Made by a program: the position numbers and the translations under genes | Assembly (NCBI RefSeq): GCF_013410115.1 | Contig: NZ_JACCCV010000001.1 | Location: forward strand, 2,170,001 to 2,234,000 | Length of the DNA: 64,000 bases | Source of the DNA: Tunturiibacter gelidiferens | GTDB lineage: Bacteria; Acidobacteriota; Terriglobia; Terriglobales; Acidobacteriaceae | Direction of reading: 5' to 3' | Shown here: positions 61,921-64,000 of the stretch, in pieces | Layout: each line of letters opens with the position of its first letter | Position numbering within the stretch: the first letter of the stretch is position 1 | Notes under the pieces: generated by a model | Database searches by the model: none | Told to the model about the DNA's origin: nothing | Seen by the model: only the letters and a program-made list of their open reading frames with translations

Positions 61921-63120
61921 TTAGCGCGCCGGAGCTGAGGCGATCACTCTTCCGTCGCGAATAGTAAAAAGCACACGCGTGAATGCAAGCGGATCGGTGG
62001 CCGGATCGACCGACAACACAGTCAGGTCGCCCGCCATACCGACCGTAATGCGCCCTTCGTGATCGGCCACTCGAAAACGCTGTGCGGGCGCAGTCGTCAA
62101 CATCCCCAGCACATCCCGGTAAGACAATCCGGCAAGCGCGAGCTGACGATACTCCTCCTTCACGTCATAGTCGGTAAGAAAGCCCGTGTCCGTGCCGAAC
62201 AGAAGCGGCCCTCCAAGCTGATGAAACCTGAACACAACTGACCGTATCGCCGCGATGTTCGAATCACCGGAAAAAAGCTTGAGCGTCGGAATCATAGCCA
62301 TATGATGAGCGACCATCTGATGAAGAAGAGCGTCGTCAATCCCTTCAAGTGCCTCTGGGGAATGAGCTAAAACATCCACTCCGCTCTCCATGGCCACGCG
62401 AGTCCCCGCAAGATCCGAAGGATGAGCAAAGACAAGCTGGCCGTGCTCGTGACCAGCCGCCGCAGCCGCCGTAGCAATAGCAAGCGGCATAGGGACGATA
62501 TGTCCGGGAGCTACGATAGAACCGGTAAAGAGCTTCACAATATCCGCACCCGCCGCGATGTTCTTCCGCACATCGGCTGCAGCTTCAGCCGGAGTATCAG
62601 GCTGCGGCAGTTGAGCCAGCACCTCCGGCGGCATGTCTTTCACGTAGTAGGGAAGCGCGTGTGGCGGAAAGAGCCCCGCGCCAGCGGTATAAATACGCGG
62701 CCCCATCACCTCTCCGGATTCAATGCGACGACGAAGAGCAACGGTGTTGTCCGGAATCGAAGCAGTATCGACAACAGTTGTAAAACCGGAAAGAGTGAGC
62801 ATCTCCCGCAGCTGTTGCGTCAGCTTGTCGGCAGGCTGGCTGGCCGCGCCCACCCACTTCAGCTCCGTGAAATGAACATGGGTATTCCAGAAGCCTGCAA
62901 ACACAATGCAGTTCGCGCATTGGAGCGCATCAACGCCCTGAGGAACCGGGACATGTTGACCAACCGAGACAATCTTCCCGCCACGTATCAGGATCGTTGT
63001 GTCTGCGACTCGCTCCGCAGTGGGTGACGCGTAAACCGTCGCGCCAACAACCGCGAGGTCCTGAGCACGGAGGCTTTGGGATGAAAGAACCAACATAAGG
63101 ATTGGGAACATTTTGCGCAT
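61921..63120 (-). CDS. Exported amidohydrolase
   Basis: A 399-residue metal-dependent hydrolase with a signal peptide (FPILMLVLSSQSLRAQ). The metal ligands fit the imidazolonepropionase-type amidohydrolases: HVH in WNTHVHFTELK, lysine in DIVKLFTGS, histidine in LVFAHPSDLAG, DVLAHSPEA, and aspartate in LLFGTDTGF. The C-terminal VGMAGDLTVLSVDP is also typical. Substrate unknown. ATG at 63120 is used; a TTG two codons earlier is in frame. Confidence 0.9.
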   Translation of the reverse strand: MRKMFPILMLVLSSQSLRAQDLAVVGATVYASPTAERVADTTILIRGGKIVSVGQHVPVPQGVDALQCANCIVFAGFWNTHVHFTELKWVGAASQPADKLTQQLREMLTLSGFTTVVDTASIPDNTVALRRRIESGEVMGPRIYTAGAGLFPPHALPYYVKDMPPEVLAQLPQPDTPAEAAADVRKNIAAGADIVKLFTGSIVAPGHIVPMPLAIATAAAAAGHEHGQLVFAHPSDLAGTRVAMESGVDVLAHSPEALEGIDDALLHQMVAHHMAMIPTLKLFSGDSNIAAIRSVVFRFHQLGGPLLFGTDTGFLTDYDVKEEYRQLALAGLSYRDVLGMLTTAPAQRFRVADHEGRITVGMAGDLTVLSVDPATDPLAFTRVLFTIRDGRVIASAPAR

Positions 63121-63138
63121 GCCCAAACTCTACGTAAT

Positions 63139-63597
63139 TCAACCCACCAAAAGTTCCCGCACACTAGCCTCCACCCCCTCCTCCACCGTCACAAACCCCA
63201 CCGTAACCGGCAGCGAAAATCTCCGCGGCCCCGCACTCCCTGGATTGAAATAGATCACCCCATCCTTTGCCTCAACCTTGGCCTTATGCGAGTGCCCACT
63301 CACCACCATCGCTACCCCCGCCGCCTTAGGGTTGATATCCAGATCGTGCACTGAGTGCACCATATAAAAAAGTTGCCCACCTAACTCCACCACATCGGTC
63401 GCAGGCAGCTCCGCACAAGCCCCGGCCAAATCCACATTTCCACGAATCGCCGTCACCGGAGCAATTTCGCGCAGCGCATCGAGGACCGCAACATCCCCCA
63501 CATCGCCCGCATGCAGAATATGCTCTACCCCACGCAGCGCAGCCAAAGCCTCCGGCCGCATCAATCCATGCGTATCCGAGATCACCCCAATCAACAT
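63139..63597 (-). CDS. YfcE/MJ0936-type metallophosphoesterase
   Basis: A 152-residue calcineurin-like phosphoesterase with all metal motifs: SDTHG at 7-11, HAGDVGD, RGNVD, the MVHSVHD histidine and VSGHSHK. It also has YFNPGSAGPRR near the end. Likely a phosphodiesterase of unknown physiological substrate. Together with the amidohydrolase gene, 18 bases downstream, it may form an operon. Confidence 0.93.
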   Translation of the reverse strand: MLIGVISDTHGLMRPEALAALRGVEHILHAGDVGDVAVLDALREIAPVTAIRGNVDLAGACAELPATDVVELGGQLFYMVHSVHDLDINPKAAGVAMVVSGHSHKAKVEAKDGVIYFNPGSAGPRRFSLPVTVGFVTVEEGVEASVRELLVG

Positions 63598-63657
63598 ATC
63601 TGCACTCTCTCGAACGCAAAAATTACGTCACCTGGACCGAAGGCGGCCTACTCTGCC

Positions 63658-63695
63658 GCCGCAGTGGAGAGACCCCCGTATCTTGTCGTGGTCAT
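63658..63695 (+). repeat. Fragment of dispersed repeat family A
   Basis: CGCAGTGGAGAGACCCCCGT, followed by ATCTTGTCGT, resembles the CAGTGGA...AGACCCCCGTATTTG end of the elements at 165 and 3340. Truncated, in the gap between the phosphoesterase gene and the last partial gene. Confidence 0.45.
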
Positions 63696-63700
63696 TGAGT

Positions 63701-64000
63701 CTAAGCCAGCTTCAGACTCTGCAGCGAGGCGTACTCTTTACTCGCCTTCGGATCGTGGCTCCGGTCAGGATCGATCCGCAGCTCAAGCGTAGTAATCCCG
63801 CTCAGGCTCTCCGCGTAGTCCTCAATCTCTTCCGTCGAACCACTCGGACTAAACGTCCACTGCTGTCGCACAATCTCCTTCAACTCGGTCCCCGCACCCG
63901 CATACAACGCAAACTCCTGCGACCGCTCTGAAGTCTTATCCACAAAGTGCAGCTGCAGCCGCTTGATCGTCAAGGGCTCATCAAAGTGCAGGCGGATCAC
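63701..64000 (-). CDS. Partial gene, C-terminus with a discoidin-like beta domain
   Basis: The last 99 codons of a minus-strand gene whose start is outside the window. Visible are IRLHFDEPLTIKRLQLHFVD, ERSQEFALYAG and LELRIDPDRSHD. The pattern of beta strands resembles carbohydrate-binding or F5/8-type C domains. Family not certain. Confidence 0.6.
   Translation of the reverse strand: MIRLHFDEPLTIKRLQLHFVDKTSERSQEFALYAGAGTELKEIVRQQWTFSPSGSTEEIEDYAESLSGITTLELRIDPDRSHDPKASKEYASLQSLKLA

Noticed and set aside
1-64000. CRISPR arrays, prophage or classical insertion sequences
   Set aside because: No regularly spaced repeats, no transposase, integrase or phage structural genes were seen on either strand.

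Overview
The window looks like chromosomal DNA from an acidobacterium of the Terriglobia (Acidobacteriaceae, Edaphobacter/Granulicella-like). This is an inference. It rests on two secreted S53 (pro-kumamolisin) peptidases with Ig-like repeats and a C-terminal membrane/GCG tail, a GloVer-repeat protein, a bacilliredoxin, C-rich third codon positions, and many short dispersed repeats between genes. No rRNA, tRNA, CRISPR array, insertion sequence or phage gene was seen.

Layout. 0-8 kb: MsrP and MsrQ (periplasmic methionine sulfoxide repair) separated by an opposite-strand DUF1275 gene, then a repeat-rich stretch with a frameshifted membrane-protein gene and a GNAT gene, then a secreted DUF1800 protein and a cupin protein. 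8-15.6 kb: pdxH, a DUF2235 hydrolase, and on the minus strand the ribosomal/tRNA cluster rpsP-khpA-rimM-trmD-rplS-rnhB followed by a PIG-L deacetylase; an outer-membrane-type gene on the other strand interrupts the cluster. 15.8-22.6 kb: two esterases, an ATP-grasp ligase, a YbdK-type carboxylate-amine ligase, a SolA/sarcosine-oxidase-like flavoenzyme and an M29-type aminopeptidase. This is the best candidate for an uncharacterised small-peptide pathway. 22.7-25.2 kb: serS with a small membrane protein and a LolA-like protein. 25.7-31.8 kb: beta-oxidation genes in the fadN-fadA-fadE order, with a palindromic operator candidate upstream. 32-39.6 kb: two large S53 peptidases. 39.6-47.6 kb: ppk1, an ECF sigma factor with two small coupled genes, a Lys/Thr-rich secreted protein, ctaA, proC and a DUF885 peptidase. 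47.7-55.9 kb: an AAA+/Fis regulator lacking the GAFTGA loop, bacilliredoxin, murB, modCBA, thrC-thrB and trxA. 56-64 kb: a CorC-like CBS protein overlapping an orphan oligopeptide-type permease gene, a secreted protein, a Tat aldo/keto reductase, a GloVer protein flanked by a 28-bp direct repeat, an amidohydrolase, a YfcE-type phosphoesterase and a partial gene.

The intergenic DNA carries several repeat families. One is a hairpin-rich element that sits directly after stop codons. Another is a GTCATC/GTCATTC composite family. A third is a promoter-like module with conserved spacing found at 5.0 and 21.2 kb. Several good intrinsic terminators or hairpins were located. Start codons were moved inward from the longest open frame wherever a ribosome binding site, signal peptide or family N-terminus supported it.
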